DNA from: Terriglobia bacterium
GTDB taxonomy: Bacteria > Acidobacteriota > Terriglobia > Bryobacterales > Bryobacteraceae
Direction of reading: 5' to 3'
Assembly: GCA_020073145.1 (NCBI GenBank)
Contig: JAIQFS010000005.1
Span: 1 to 64,000, forward strand
DNA: 64,000 bases
The notes under the pieces are model-generated. The model was not told the DNA's origin. It was given only the letters and a program-made list of their open reading frames with translations, and did not search any database. A program made the translations under genes and the position numbers. The first letter of the stretch is position 1, and every line of letters begins with the position of its first letter. This document shows positions 1-9,159 of this stretch, piece after piece.

Positions 1-22
1 AGTCAGGCATCGAAACGAGAGT

Positions 23-184
23 TTAAACGTAGCGCCACAAAGCGATTCCAATGGCCTCGTAGATGCGATTCAATCCATTGGGCGGCCGATACGCACGGCG
101 ATAAGTCCGCGAAGCCCGGCCGCCCCGCAACGCCAATTTCCCGCGCAGCCGAACTGTCTTCAAAAACGATGCGCGCAGCGCCAC
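23..184 (-). CDS. possible small basic protein (53 aa)
   Basis: An open frame on the minus strand from a GTG at 184 to a TAA at 23-25 lies about 40 bases downstream of the next small gene and on the same strand. The product would be very rich in Arg and Lys and ends in a hydrophobic, aromatic tail (ending IALWRYV). I recognise no family and see no clear ribosome binding site, so this may be non-coding sequence at the window edge. The 40 bases between it and the next gene are pyrimidine-rich on the plus strand. Confidence 0.2.
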   Translation of the reverse strand: MALRASFLKTVRLRGKLALRGGRASRTYRRAYRPPNGLNRIYEAIGIALWRYV

Positions 185-224
185 CTTCCCACTTTTGCCC
201 TTTGCCTTTTGACTTTTTCTTCCC

Positions 225-461
225 TCACGGCTCCGCCGTCACCGAAACCACTTCCTCAAACGGAACCCAAAACACCATATCGTCCTTCGTCGCCAGGTCG
301 TGGATGAACCCTTCCTTGTCGACGGTCAGCGGCGTGATCCGCACGCCGATCCCATCCGTGAATTCCACATGGACGGGTTTGTTCAGATTCGCCTTGAGCG
401 CGGCGATCACTTCCTCGCGGGTCATGATCTGGAAAGCCCGGCCTTCCGGGCGCCATCCCAC
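225..461 (-). CDS. small conserved-looking hypothetical protein
   Basis: A 78-codon frame begins with GTG directly after the TGA of the dehydrogenase gene, so the two are probably co-transcribed and translationally coupled. An internal ATG at 425-423 is a reasonable alternative start and would give 66 residues beginning MTREEV. The predicted protein is acidic with alternating charged and hydrophobic residues (KPVHVEF, VRITPL, MVFWVPFEEV), like a small all-beta or alpha/beta fold. No signal peptide, membrane segment or catalytic motif is visible. I do not recognise a family; the neighbour suggests at most an accessory role. Confidence 0.55.
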   Translation of the reverse strand: MGWRPEGRAFQIMTREEVIAALKANLNKPVHVEFTDGIGVRITPLTVDKEGFIHDLATKDDMVFWVPFEEVVSVTAEP

Positions 462-1613
462 TCAATAGCACGATTCGAGCAGTGCCAGGACTTCCGCTTC
501 CGTCATCGGCCGGTCCACCACCCCGTTGTGCTCCAGTTCGTGCACGATCGGCCCCACGATCTGTCCCAGTTCTGCGCGCGGTACCTTCGCGTCCCGCAGC
601 CTCTTGGGAACGTCGAATTGCGCGATGAACTGCTCCGTGCGGTCGGCGCACGCCAAAGCCGCCGCCTTGGGGTTCGCCCGGTCGAACGGAATTCCGAAGC
701 CTTCCGCCACCGGCCCGAACCGCTCGGGCGCAATCCCCGTCATGAACCGCATCGCGTTTGGCAGCGTGATGCACGAAGTCACCCCGTGCGGCACGTCCCA
801 CTTCGGCCCGATCTGGTGCCCCAGCAGGTGCGACAGCCCGAACCTCGTATTCATCGCCCCATAGATCGAAAACCAAGAGGCCGCCTGGCACTGCCCCCGG
901 TGCGCCAGTCGCTCCGCCCCTTCGGTCCGAATCGATGCCGGCAGGTGCTCCCTGAACAGCGCAATCGATTTCGACGCCAGCGCGTCCGAGATCGGCTGGT
1001 GCCGGATGGCGTACGCGCACTCGATGGCGTGGTCCAGCGCCCGCATCCCCGTGGTCACCCACAGCCAGTCCGGCGTGGCCAGCGTCAGCGCTGGATCGGC
1101 AATCACCGTCCGCGGCAGGACGCGCGGATCGTACACCCCGCTTTTGACCTTTGTGGTCTCGTCCGTTACCCCGCCGGCATGCGTATATTCCGCCGCCGAC
1201 AGCGTGGTCGGCACCGCGATGTGAATCAGCTCCCGCGTGCCCAGCAAGCCGTATAAGGCGACCTTGGTCGAATCGATCGGGCTCCCGCCGCCGAAGCTCA
1301 CAGCGCAATCGGCATTCAGCCGCTCCAGTTCCTTGCCCAGCGCGTTCACCGTGCCGCGCGGCACGTGCTGCACCACGCCCGAAAACACTCCCGCGCAGCG
1401 CGACCCCAGCGCCCCGGTCACTTCCTGGAGGATCGGCAGCCCGGCCACCACGTCGGTGGTCACCACCACGGCTCGTTCCAGCTTCCGCCGCTCCATCTCG
1501 TCCCGCAAAGCGGCGATCTTGCCCGGCCCGTAGATCACTCGTTCGAGGCGGGTCAAATTGAATTCGCCCGATGGCGCTTCCCAGCGCGTGAAGTCAGCCT
1601 GCGGAGTTCCCAT
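462..1613 (-). CDS. iron-containing-alcohol-dehydrogenase fold protein, maleylacetate reductase-like
   Basis: A 383-residue protein of the group III (iron-type) alcohol dehydrogenase family, which reduces or oxidises substrates with NAD(P)H in the cytoplasm. The dinucleotide motif GGGSPID is at residues 108-114, followed by the C-terminal helical domain with conserved His195, His262, His266 and His276. The Asp that normally opens the metal-binding DALxHA motif is Arg here (RALDHA, 191-196). Loss of that ligand is typical of maleylacetate reductases, which work without metal, so I favour conversion of maleylacetate to 3-oxoadipate in aromatic ring degradation. A related hydroxyacid-oxoacid transhydrogenase or alcohol dehydrogenase cannot be excluded. 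Ring-cleavage dioxygenases and a tannase elsewhere in the window fit the aromatic role. Confidence 0.75.
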   Translation of the reverse strand: MGTPQADFTRWEAPSGEFNLTRLERVIYGPGKIAALRDEMERRKLERAVVVTTDVVAGLPILQEVTGALGSRCAGVFSGVVQHVPRGTVNALGKELERLNADCAVSFGGGSPIDSTKVALYGLLGTRELIHIAVPTTLSAAEYTHAGGVTDETTKVKSGVYDPRVLPRTVIADPALTLATPDWLWVTTGMRALDHAIECAYAIRHQPISDALASKSIALFREHLPASIRTEGAERLAHRGQCQAASWFSIYGAMNTRFGLSHLLGHQIGPKWDVPHGVTSCITLPNAMRFMTGIAPERFGPVAEGFGIPFDRANPKAAALACADRTEQFIAQFDVPKRLRDAKVPRAELGQIVGPIVHELEHNGVVDRPMTEAEVLALLESCY

Positions 1614-1656
1614 CGCGCCATCCTATCAGACTCCAGGTGATGGGGTCCTCGAAACG

Positions 1657-2427
1657 CTAGCGCCGTGCTGGGGCGACCTCCACCCCGGCGAGTTGGGCCC
1701 GTTCCATGACGGACTGCAGGAAGCCCGAGGTCCGCAGGTCGTCGATGAGGCGATTGAGCGCCTCGAGCCTGGCGGGGTCTCCTTGATCGATCGCGATCGA
1801 TTGCTCCACCGCGAAGAAATTGTCGGGCAGTACGCGGACACCCGGCAGCCGCGCGGCGGCCTCCACCAGGCGCTGGCGGTTCGCCGCGAACGCGTCGATC
1901 TCGGAAGCGGCCAGCATCTTCTGTGCGGCATCCACCGTCAGTCCCGCGATACTGTTCAGCTGCGCTTGTTGGAGCATGCGGCTCAGGTAGAGCTCGCCCG
2001 AGTCGCCTTTTACGGCCCCCACGCGGACGCCCGTCCGATCGATATCAGCCACCGAGCGGATCGGCGAGTCGGCGCGGACCAGATAGCTGTTCCAGCCCAG
2101 CGCATACGGCTGGGAGAATCCAACCTCGGCGGCGCGCGTGGCGTCGAATGCCAGGAAGCCGATGTCGGCCGTGTGGCCCGTGACGGCATCCAGAACGCTG
2201 CGCGCATTGGGTGCGGGCGTGATCTGGAACGGGACACCGAGCCGGCGCGCCAGCTCCCGGGTGATGTCCGCGATGGGGCCCGTGATGGCGCCCGTCTTGG
2301 CGTCCACCCTGCCTTGCGTCGGATTGTTTCCGAGAAAAGTCGCCCGCAGCGTTCCGCTGGGAGCCAGGTCGGCCGCCCGGCCCCACAGAGCGGCGGCCAC
2401 CAGAACGCAAGTCGCCCGTACCTTCAT
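1657..2427 (-). CDS. periplasmic amino-acid-type substrate-binding protein (SBP_bac_3)
   Basis: A 256-residue exported protein with a signal peptide (about residues 1-20, MKVRATCVLVAAALWG) followed by one family 3 solute-binding domain. Diagnostic stretches are the early strand-turn (GTLRATFLGNNP), the hinge-proximal segment (ARRLGVPFQITP) and the VGAVKGDSGELYL region where a ligand carboxylate normally binds. Such proteins capture polar amino acids or opines in the periplasm and deliver them to an ABC importer, but no permease or ATPase gene is adjacent, so the partner is elsewhere or the protein is a stand-alone sensor or scavenger. It sits 43 bases upstream, on the same strand, of the dehydrogenase gene. 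Confidence 0.75.
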   Translation of the reverse strand: MKVRATCVLVAAALWGRAADLAPSGTLRATFLGNNPTQGRVDAKTGAITGPIADITRELARRLGVPFQITPAPNARSVLDAVTGHTADIGFLAFDATRAAEVGFSQPYALGWNSYLVRADSPIRSVADIDRTGVRVGAVKGDSGELYLSRMLQQAQLNSIAGLTVDAAQKMLAASEIDAFAANRQRLVEAAARLPGVRVLPDNFFAVEQSIAIDQGDPARLEALNRLIDDLRTSGFLQSVMERAQLAGVEVAPARR

Positions 2428-2559
2428 AGGCTTCAGCGTACTCCGCTTCGCATCGGCCCGGGGTCCTGACGCCGGTCAACCTGATTCCGGGTAGCTCCCC
2501 AAGAGTTAGCGCACTACCGATATCCACCAACCCTCGGCGGTTCGGGTAAGATCTTAAGG

Positions 2560-5500
2560 ATGATCAAAGCTGCGGCATGGGCGAATCTGGTCGCGGGGCT
2601 GGCGCTCGTCGCCCTCCCGGCAGCCGGAGACACTCTCCTACTGCGCGGCAAGGTCGTCATGGAAGACGGCTCGCCTCCGGATAAAGCCATCGGGATCGAG
2701 GAGTTTTGCCAGAACGGCGTCCGGCAGGTGGCTGTCGCCGATCGCAAGGGCTTATTCCAATGGTCGATGGACATCGACCCGCTCCGGGCCCTGACCTGCC
2801 TCGTGCGGGCCCAACTCAACGGGTACGACTCGACGGCGATCGACATCTCGGGCTTCGGTTGGTCCAGCGATCCCAACCTGCCTCCTCTGGTGCTCCGCCG
2901 CCACGGCCCAGGGGGCGCCAGTACCGACGCGGCCTTCTTCCAGCAATCCAGTGTGCCGGTGTCTGCCCGCACCGCGTGGAACGGCGCAGCCAAGGCGGCC
3001 CAGGCCAAGAACTGGGCGCAGGCCGAGCGCCAGCTCCGCTCCGTCGTTCAGACAGCGCCCGAGTTCGTCGAAGGCTGGTACGGTCTCGGATTCGCCCGCT
3101 CCCAACTCCACAAACCCGTCGACGCGCAGGAGGCCCTCCGGCAAGCCATTGCCAGGAATCCCAAGATGCTGGCCGCCTATCTGCTGCTGACTGGCGTGAG
3201 CTTGGAAGCGCACGACTGGCAGACCGCCCGGGAGGCCGCCGACAACCTGATCCGGCAGGACACGAAGGTGCGCTATCCGGAGGCCTATACCCAACTGGCC
3301 ATCGCACAGTATCAGCTGAATGACCTGGAGGGCGCCGAAGCCAGCGCCACCGATGCCGCCCGACTCGACAAGAAAAGCGCGTTTCCGGAGAACGAATACG
3401 TCCTGGGGGTGATCCTCGAGTCCAAGAAGGACTACGATGCCGCCCGCGCGCACCTCTCCAAGTACCTCGACCTGGATCCGAAAGGGCCCGAAGCGGACGA
3501 CGTCAGAGCCCGGCTTCCCAATCTCGGCAAGCCGGGAGCCGCCGCGCCCGCGCTCGCCCTGCGGACCGCGGATCCGGTTGCGGACGGAGGAGAGGCTTGG
3601 GTCCCGGGAGGGATGAAAGCGCTGGCCGCCGTGGCCCACTTGGACGGAGTGCCGTCATATCCGGACTTCTTTGCCAAGTATTGCCGCTCGATCGCCAATG
3701 AGCTGACGGTCGGGGCCTCGCGGGGCATTCCGGACTACACGGCTACGGTGCGCGCCTACTTGGCTTCGATCGTCAGCCTGACCCGCCTCGGGGAACGCCG
3801 CGGCGACAGCACGGCGATCACGGTCTCGGTGGCGACCGATGCCGGACGCAAGCAGACCGAACAAATCTTGGAGCTCCTGGGCTGGAGGCTGACGCAATCC
3901 AAGGACGGTTCCCTCAGCGCGGAACCCGGCACTCAGGCAATCGACGCCATGCGCCAGCAGATCCCGGCCGCCTTGGGGATCGACGAGATCAGCCTGCAGG
4001 CGGCCATCGAGTCACGCCGGGAATTCCAGTTCGAAATCCCCTCCGAGAACGCCCGGTTCATCGGAGGCGACACCTGGAGCCGGCTCTTGCGAGAGAACAC
4101 CTCACTTCCCCCCGGAGGCATCGCGGGAGCGCTCACGCTGGACGTTCAGCTGGCGAAATCCTGCGCCGGGCTGGGAAGCATGGGGTCCGAGACGGCGGCC
4201 GCGGTCATGTCCGCGGTAGGCCTTCGCACTCTGGCGACACGCCACGCGGACGTGCTCGCGCACTACGGCGGCTCGTTCGCTCTCGGCAAGGACGGAGTCA
4301 CCGCGCCCGGCGGCCCGGACGCGGAGCCGGCCTGGCGAAGACTCGCGGGAGTGAGCCCACGCGACCCGCCGGCGTTTTTCCGCGCCCTCGTCGACAAGGA
4401 TCAGGGCAAGCTGGCCGCATTCTATTCCGCTCTGGGGCAAGCCGACGCAGCGCACCAGCGCTTCTTCACCCTGTCGCCGCGCCGCGCCGCGCAGTTCTTC
4501 GACTGGTATCGCGATGGGGATGAGTTTCGCTACGGCATCGTCCGGCAGGTGGAGGGCTGGCAGACCGAGCTCTTCCGGCAGTTGCCTCTCGATGAAGCCG
4601 GCAACGTCCGGTTCCCGGGCGGGAAGCGCGCCTGGGGATCTCCCGCCAAGCCGGACGATGAGGTTCTTCTGGCTTCCGACGACCTTGAAGCGTTGGTCCC
4701 GCTGGCCCGGCTCGAGCAGCAGCGCCAGGCGAAGCTGGATGAAGCTTCCGCCAAACTGCTCGCGCAACATTACACCGAATGGCGTCCGTTGTTTCCTTAT
4801 TTCGCAAGCCTACCCAGCCTGGGAGCTGCGGAGTTTGAAGCCTTGGCCGCCTTCGCCGATGCCGTCCGCCAGGATCCGCCGCTGGCGCAGAATGCGGTCT
4901 TGGGCGAATGGTATTCGCTGGTGGAGTTGATCGCCCGGGGTGTCAAGGCCGGTGCGTTGGATGGGCCCGCGGCCGCCCGTGCGTTTCGCCGCGTCTCGGT
5001 CGATCTCGCGGCGGACAATCATTCCGCGAAGGCGCTCGGCATGCTGCGCGCATTAGCCGGGGGTGGGAACCTGGCCGAAGCCGTCCCCAGCACCCTGCTC
5101 CGCCTGACGGGTGAGCGCCGCTCCGCCTTCGATCGCGTCCTGTTCATGCAGAACGTGCCTCGTCTGGAAGCTTCCGGCACCCGCGATACCGCCGACGTCC
5201 TCGCGGCCCTCACCGGGTACGTGTACGCAGCCGCGTTCCAACCCGATGCGCTGCTGCTGCAAGAGAATCCACAACTGTCCAGCAGCCACCAGTTTCTGGT
5301 TTCGACGCCCACCCAGAAACGGCCCGTCCTTTTCGCGGCCTCGGCGCTGGTTCGCCCGGAGGAGTCCGGCGCTGTCCACCTGAGCGGCGGGTTCGCCAAC
5401 TTCGAGGAGATCGCGACCGGATTGGCCCGGGCCGGACAGCCCAGTTTGCCCGATCCCGCGCCGGGGTCCGCGCCGTCACAACCTCCTCGAACCTCTCCTG

Positions 5501-6324
5501 TAGAGAGCGAAGCGGAGCCCATCCATGTCGATTTCCAGGCCAGCGGGCGACTGGTGCAAGTCTATGCCACGGTCACCGACAGCCGCGGCAGGTACATTGA
5601 CGGCCTGACGGCCGATCAATTCACGCTCTTGGAGCAGGACAAGCCGCGGAAGATGACCGGGTTTGAACCACAATCCGCCGAGGTTTCCTGCGTGCTTCTG
5701 CTCGACACCACCGCCAGCATGGAACTGGCCCTGCCGTTGCTGAAGAACGCCGCCCTGAAGCTGATCGGTGAGCTGCGCCCCGACGACTCCGTGGCGGTCT
5801 ACAGCTTCAACGAGTCGGTGACAGCACTGCAGCCCATGACCACCGATAAGGCCTCCGCCAAGCGCGCGGTCCTGCGCACGCGAGCCATCGGGCAAACCGC
5901 TCTCTACGACGCCATGGTGCGCGTGAGTCAGGATCTGGCCGCCCGGCCCGGTAAGAAAGTGATTGTGGTCTTCTCCGATGGCCGGGATAACGCCAGCACC
6001 GTGACCTCGGGAAGCGCCATTGCCCGGGCCAAGGCCGGCGGCGTGCCGGTGTACACCATCGCCGAAGGCGAGGCGCTCACCAAGCCTGCCCTGATCGCGC
6101 AACTTGCCGAGATCTCCAAAGCCACTGGCGGGCAGGCATTCGTGATTCGCAACCCCGGCGAGATTGGCAAGGTCTTCGAGATGGTGTCGCAAGATTTGAC
6201 TCACGGGTATCTCTTGTCATTCCCCCCGCCTCCCGCCGAGGGCATCGCGTACCGCACCATCGAGGTGTCGGTGCGGCCGAAGGGTTCCAAGGTCCGCGCA
6301 CGTAAAGGGTACTTTCCGCAATAG
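2560..6324 (+). CDS. large exported TPR protein with C-terminal VWA domain of the acidobacterial TIGR03436 type
   Basis: A 1254-residue protein with an N-terminal signal peptide (about 1-22). Residues roughly 30-110 look like an exported carboxypeptidase-regulatory-type beta domain, followed by TPR repeats (about 140-310; for example AEFVEGWYGLGFARSQ-like helices), a long middle region without a family I recognise, a Pro/Ser-rich linker near 965-985, and a C-terminal von Willebrand A domain. The VWA metal-ion site motif DTTAS is at residues 1049-1053, followed by FSDGRDN. The end (KVRARKGYFP) is the typical close of acidobacterial VWA-related proteins. Function is not established; protein-protein interaction in the cell envelope is the reasonable inference. 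It is transcribed alone, divergent from the solute-binding protein. Confidence 0.8.
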   Translation: MIKAAAWANLVAGLALVALPAAGDTLLLRGKVVMEDGSPPDKAIGIEEFCQNGVRQVAVADRKGLFQWSMDIDPLRALTCLVRAQLNGYDSTAIDISGFGWSSDPNLPPLVLRRHGPGGASTDAAFFQQSSVPVSARTAWNGAAKAAQAKNWAQAERQLRSVVQTAPEFVEGWYGLGFARSQLHKPVDAQEALRQAIARNPKMLAAYLLLTGVSLEAHDWQTAREAADNLIRQDTKVRYPEAYTQLAIAQYQLNDLEGAEASATDAARLDKKSAFPENEYVLGVILESKKDYDAARAHLSKYLDLDPKGPEADDVRARLPNLGKPGAAAPALALRTADPVADGGEAWVPGGMKALAAVAHLDGVPSYPDFFAKYCRSIANELTVGASRGIPDYTATVRAYLASIVSLTRLGERRGDSTAITVSVATDAGRKQTEQILELLGWRLTQSKDGSLSAEPGTQAIDAMRQQIPAALGIDEISLQAAIESRREFQFEIPSENARFIGGDTWSRLLRENTSLPPGGIAGALTLDVQLAKSCAGLGSMGSETAAAVMSAVGLRTLATRHADVLAHYGGSFALGKDGVTAPGGPDAEPAWRRLAGVSPRDPPAFFRALVDKDQGKLAAFYSALGQADAAHQRFFTLSPRRAAQFFDWYRDGDEFRYGIVRQVEGWQTELFRQLPLDEAGNVRFPGGKRAWGSPAKPDDEVLLASDDLEALVPLARLEQQRQAKLDEASAKLLAQHYTEWRPLFPYFASLPSLGAAEFEALAAFADAVRQDPPLAQNAVLGEWYSLVELIARGVKAGALDGPAAARAFRRVSVDLAADNHSAKALGMLRALAGGGNLAEAVPSTLLRLTGERRSAFDRVLFMQNVPRLEASGTRDTADVLAALTGYVYAAAFQPDALLLQENPQLSSSHQFLVSTPTQKRPVLFAASALVRPEESGAVHLSGGFANFEEIATGLARAGQPSLPDPAPGSAPSQPPRTSPVESEAEPIHVDFQASGRLVQVYATVTDSRGRYIDGLTADQFTLLEQDKPRKMTGFEPQSAEVSCVLLLDTTASMELALPLLKNAALKLIGELRPDDSVAVYSFNESVTALQPMTTDKASAKRAVLRTRAIGQTALYDAMVRVSQDLAARPGKKVIVVFSDGRDNASTVTSGSAIARAKAGGVPVYTIAEGEALTKPALIAQLAEISKATGGQAFVIRNPGEIGKVFEMVSQDLTHGYLLSFPPPPAEGIAYRTIEVSVRPKGSKVRARKGYFPQ

Positions 6325-6410
6325 AGAGGCGAGTTCTCATTAAAGAGGATCCTCCGCAGAGCATATAATTGATTTCGGCATTGCCGCAGATTCGCTCAAC
6401 AGGAGATGAG

Positions 6411-7484
6411 ATGCCTTCCAGATCATTCGGCTTGCTTCTAGCTCTCGCGGTGGCCGCGGCCATGGGGGCGCAGCAGCGCAGCGCTCCGCCCCCGCCCCTG
6501 ATGGCATGCGGTACGCACGGGGATATCGAGGTCTTGTGCGGCACGCGCCAGCCCGAAGATCTGGAAATCGCGCCCGACGGGAAGTACCTGATTGCCACGC
6601 AGTTCCTCAATGCCGGGCGCGGCGCTCAGACCGGCGGCGGCATGGCGCTGTTCGATCTGAAAAAGAAAACGTTCAGCAAAATGGCGGAGACCGCGGCGCC
6701 CGATCGGTCCTGGGGCGATCCCGCCTGCCCCGGCCCCATCGGCGACGCGCTCGTCTCGCACGGCTCCTCCCTCGCCAAGCGGAAAGACGGCGTCTGGGCA
6801 CTCTACGTGGTCAATCACGGCGGCCGTCAATCCATCGAGATGTTCGAGCTCAAGCGGGCCTCGGCCAGTTGGGCTTTGGTCTGGCACGGCTGCGTGGTGG
6901 GAGCGCACGACTACAACGATCTGGCCATCCTGCCGGACGGCGGCTATGTCGGTACCTATCCCACCGGACTTCCGTCCACCGGAGGCGCGGCGGCGCAGTT
7001 CGGCGGCGGCGTGACCGGATACGTTGCGCGGTGGACCCCAGGCAAGGGCGAGTCCGAAGTCCCGGGCACGCGCGTCGCCTATCCCAACGGCGTCGTGGTC
7101 AGCGCCAATGGGCGCGACATGTTCCTGAATGTGTTTGCCGGCAAAGAAGTGCGCAAGTACGACCTCACCACGGGCGCGGTCACCGGATCGGTGAAGGTCG
7201 ACTTCCTGCCCGATAACCTGACCTGGACCAAACAAGGCCGCCTGCTGGTGGCCGGCGTGAAAGGCGCGCGGGGGGATTGTCCCGAAGGAAGCGGCCGGCC
7301 CTGCATCCAGGGCTTCGGGGTCGCCGAAATCGACCCCGCCACCATGCAGGCCCGCACCATTTTCGATTCCGCGGAACACGAACCGCTGATCACCGGCGTA
7401 TCCGTGGCCTTCGCGGTGGGCGATTCGATTTACCTCGGCGCGTTTCAGGGCGACCGTCTGGTCAAGATCCCCTACAAGAAGTAA
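6411..7484 (+). CDS. secreted beta-propeller protein (SMP-30/lactonase-like)
   Basis: The ATG at 6411 is preceded by AGGAGATG and opens a clear signal peptide (MPSRSFGLLLALAVAAAMG), so I prefer it to the longer frame from 6369. The 357-residue product has repeating blocks that look like propeller blades (PEDLEIAPDGKYLI, NDLAILPDGGYVGTY, NGVVVSANGRDMFL, DNLTWTKQGRLLVAG). This resembles SMP-30/gluconolactonase-type six-bladed propellers. Substrate is unknown. It lies 10 bases upstream of the tannase-family gene and is probably co-transcribed with it, so a linked role in hydrolysing lactones or esters from phenolics is possible but inferred. Confidence 0.65.
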   Translation: MPSRSFGLLLALAVAAAMGAQQRSAPPPPLMACGTHGDIEVLCGTRQPEDLEIAPDGKYLIATQFLNAGRGAQTGGGMALFDLKKKTFSKMAETAAPDRSWGDPACPGPIGDALVSHGSSLAKRKDGVWALYVVNHGGRQSIEMFELKRASASWALVWHGCVVGAHDYNDLAILPDGGYVGTYPTGLPSTGGAAAQFGGGVTGYVARWTPGKGESEVPGTRVAYPNGVVVSANGRDMFLNVFAGKEVRKYDLTTGAVTGSVKVDFLPDNLTWTKQGRLLVAGVKGARGDCPEGSGRPCIQGFGVAEIDPATMQARTIFDSAEHEPLITGVSVAFAVGDSIYLGAFQGDRLVKIPYKK

Positions 7485-7494
7485 GGAGCACAAG

Positions 7495-9108
7495 ATGCCA
7501 CACACCGGAGAGACTCTCAGCCGAACCCTATTGTCCGTAGGGACCGCCGCCCTGGTGTGGGCCGCGGCGGCGATGCCGGGCCGGGCGCAGGATTTCGCCG
7601 ACCTCAAGAGCGCGCTGGTGGACTATTCGAAGGCGGATCTCGAGCCGCGCAAGGCCTGTGAGGCGCTGGCGCAATTCAAGTCCAAAGATATCGTGCGGAT
7701 TTTGGCCAACCCGATGCCCGCCGGGGAGGCGCCGGCGCATTGCCGCGTTACCGGTCTGCTCTCGCCCGAAATCGCCTTCGAGGTAAGTCTGCCGGCCCGG
7801 TGGAATGGCCGCTTTTACATGATCGGCAACGGCGGCTTCGCGGGTGAGGCTATGGACGCCGCCAATCGCGTCGAGCAGCGCAACGCGGCCTTGCGCGTGG
7901 GGTTCGCGTTCGCCCAGACCAACACCGGCCACGATGCCATCAAAGAGCCCGGCGGCAGTTTCGTGATGAGCAATCCCGAGAAGGCCATCGACTACGCCTA
8001 CCGGGCCGTGCACCTCACGGCCACCACCACCAAGGAGATCGCCAGGCAATACTATGGCAGGGCCATCTCCCACTCCTATTGGAATTCCTGTTCCAACGGC
8101 GGCCGCCAGGGACTGATCGAGGCACAGCGCTTCCCCGGCGACTTCGACGGCATCATCGCCGCGTCTCCTTGGGTGGACCAGACGGGCTTCACCGTGGGCG
8201 CGATGTGGAATCAGAAGGCGCTCACGCAAGCGCCCGTCACCCCGGCCAAGCTGGCGTTGGTGGCCGGCAAGGTGATGGAAAAGTGCGATGCCCTCGACGG
8301 CCTCAAGGATGGACTGATCGACGACCCGAGAAAGTGCGACTTCGACCCGGCGCGCGACGTCCCCGCGTGCAGCGCGGGCGCGGATCGTCCCGACTGCCTG
8401 ACCGCCGCACAAGCCGACGCCATCGCCAAGGTCTATAGTGGCCCCCTCAGCAACGGTAAGCCGTTCTTCCCCGGGTTCATGCCGGGCAGCGAAGCCGTGA
8501 CCTCCAACCTGTTTGGAGGCGGCTCCGGCAGCGGTTGGCTGAACGTGATGGTCGCCACCCAACCGAGCGCCAAGCCGGCGGACTTCAACCTGGCCGAGGG
8601 AACCATGCGCTATCTCGTCCCTCGCCCGCCCCAGCCGGATTACGATTACCAGACCTTCGACTTCGACCGCGATCTGCACCTTCTGAACTACTGGAGCACG
8701 CAGGCCGACGCCAAGAATCCCAGCCTCTCGAAGTTCCGGAAGCGCGGAGGCAAGCTGATCATTACGTATGGCTGGGCCGACACCATCTTGCAGCCCATGA
8801 TGGGTGTGAATTACTACGAGGCGGCCGTCGCCAAGAACGGTGAGGATACGCCGGAGTTCTTTCGCCTCTTCATGGCGCCAGGCATGGCGCACTGCGGCGG
8901 CGGCATCGGACCGGACCGTCACGATTCCGTGACCGCAGTGGTCGACTGGGTGGAAAAAGGCAAAGCACCGGATTCGATGGTGGCGAGCCGCGTGGTCAAC
9001 AATCAGGTGGTCCGCACGCGGCCCCTGTGCCCCTTCCCGCAAGTGGCGCGCTACTCCGGCCAGGGCACCATTGACGAGGCGGCCAACTTCCGTTGCGTAG
9101 AGCCCTAA
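7495..9108 (+). CDS. tannase / feruloyl esterase family protein
   Basis: A 537-residue secreted alpha/beta hydrolase. A signal peptide covers about residues 1-32. The nucleophile motif SCSNGG places the catalytic Ser at residue 200 next to Cys199, and the C-terminal catalytic His466 is followed by Cys467 (MAHCGGG). This paired arrangement is the CS-D-HC motif of tannase-family enzymes, in which a disulfide joins the residues next to Ser and His. A calcium-binding-like Asp-rich loop (DALDGLKDGLIDDPRKC) typical of the family is present near 265-281. It would cleave gallate, ferulate or similar esters outside the cytoplasm. It follows the propeller gene by 10 bases. Confidence 0.88.
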   Translation: MPHTGETLSRTLLSVGTAALVWAAAAMPGRAQDFADLKSALVDYSKADLEPRKACEALAQFKSKDIVRILANPMPAGEAPAHCRVTGLLSPEIAFEVSLPARWNGRFYMIGNGGFAGEAMDAANRVEQRNAALRVGFAFAQTNTGHDAIKEPGGSFVMSNPEKAIDYAYRAVHLTATTTKEIARQYYGRAISHSYWNSCSNGGRQGLIEAQRFPGDFDGIIAASPWVDQTGFTVGAMWNQKALTQAPVTPAKLALVAGKVMEKCDALDGLKDGLIDDPRKCDFDPARDVPACSAGADRPDCLTAAQADAIAKVYSGPLSNGKPFFPGFMPGSEAVTSNLFGGGSGSGWLNVMVATQPSAKPADFNLAEGTMRYLVPRPPQPDYDYQTFDFDRDLHLLNYWSTQADAKNPSLSKFRKRGGKLIITYGWADTILQPMMGVNYYEAAVAKNGEDTPEFFRLFMAPGMAHCGGGIGPDRHDSVTAVVDWVEKGKAPDSMVASRVVNNQVVRTRPLCPFPQVARYSGQGTIDEAANFRCVEP

Positions 9109-9159
9109 CGACGCGGCCGGTTGTGCCTCGGCCCGCGCGTCATTGCGCGCGGTGGGGAA

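Noticed and set aside
256-1308. A 350-codon frame overlapping the dehydrogenase on the same strand
   Set aside because: The dehydrogenase frame has family motifs throughout; this one is an Arg/Gly/Ala-rich shadow.
7528-9042. A long antisense frame opposite the tannase gene
   Set aside because: The tannase frame has the CS-D-HC residues and a signal peptide; the opposite frame has no motif.
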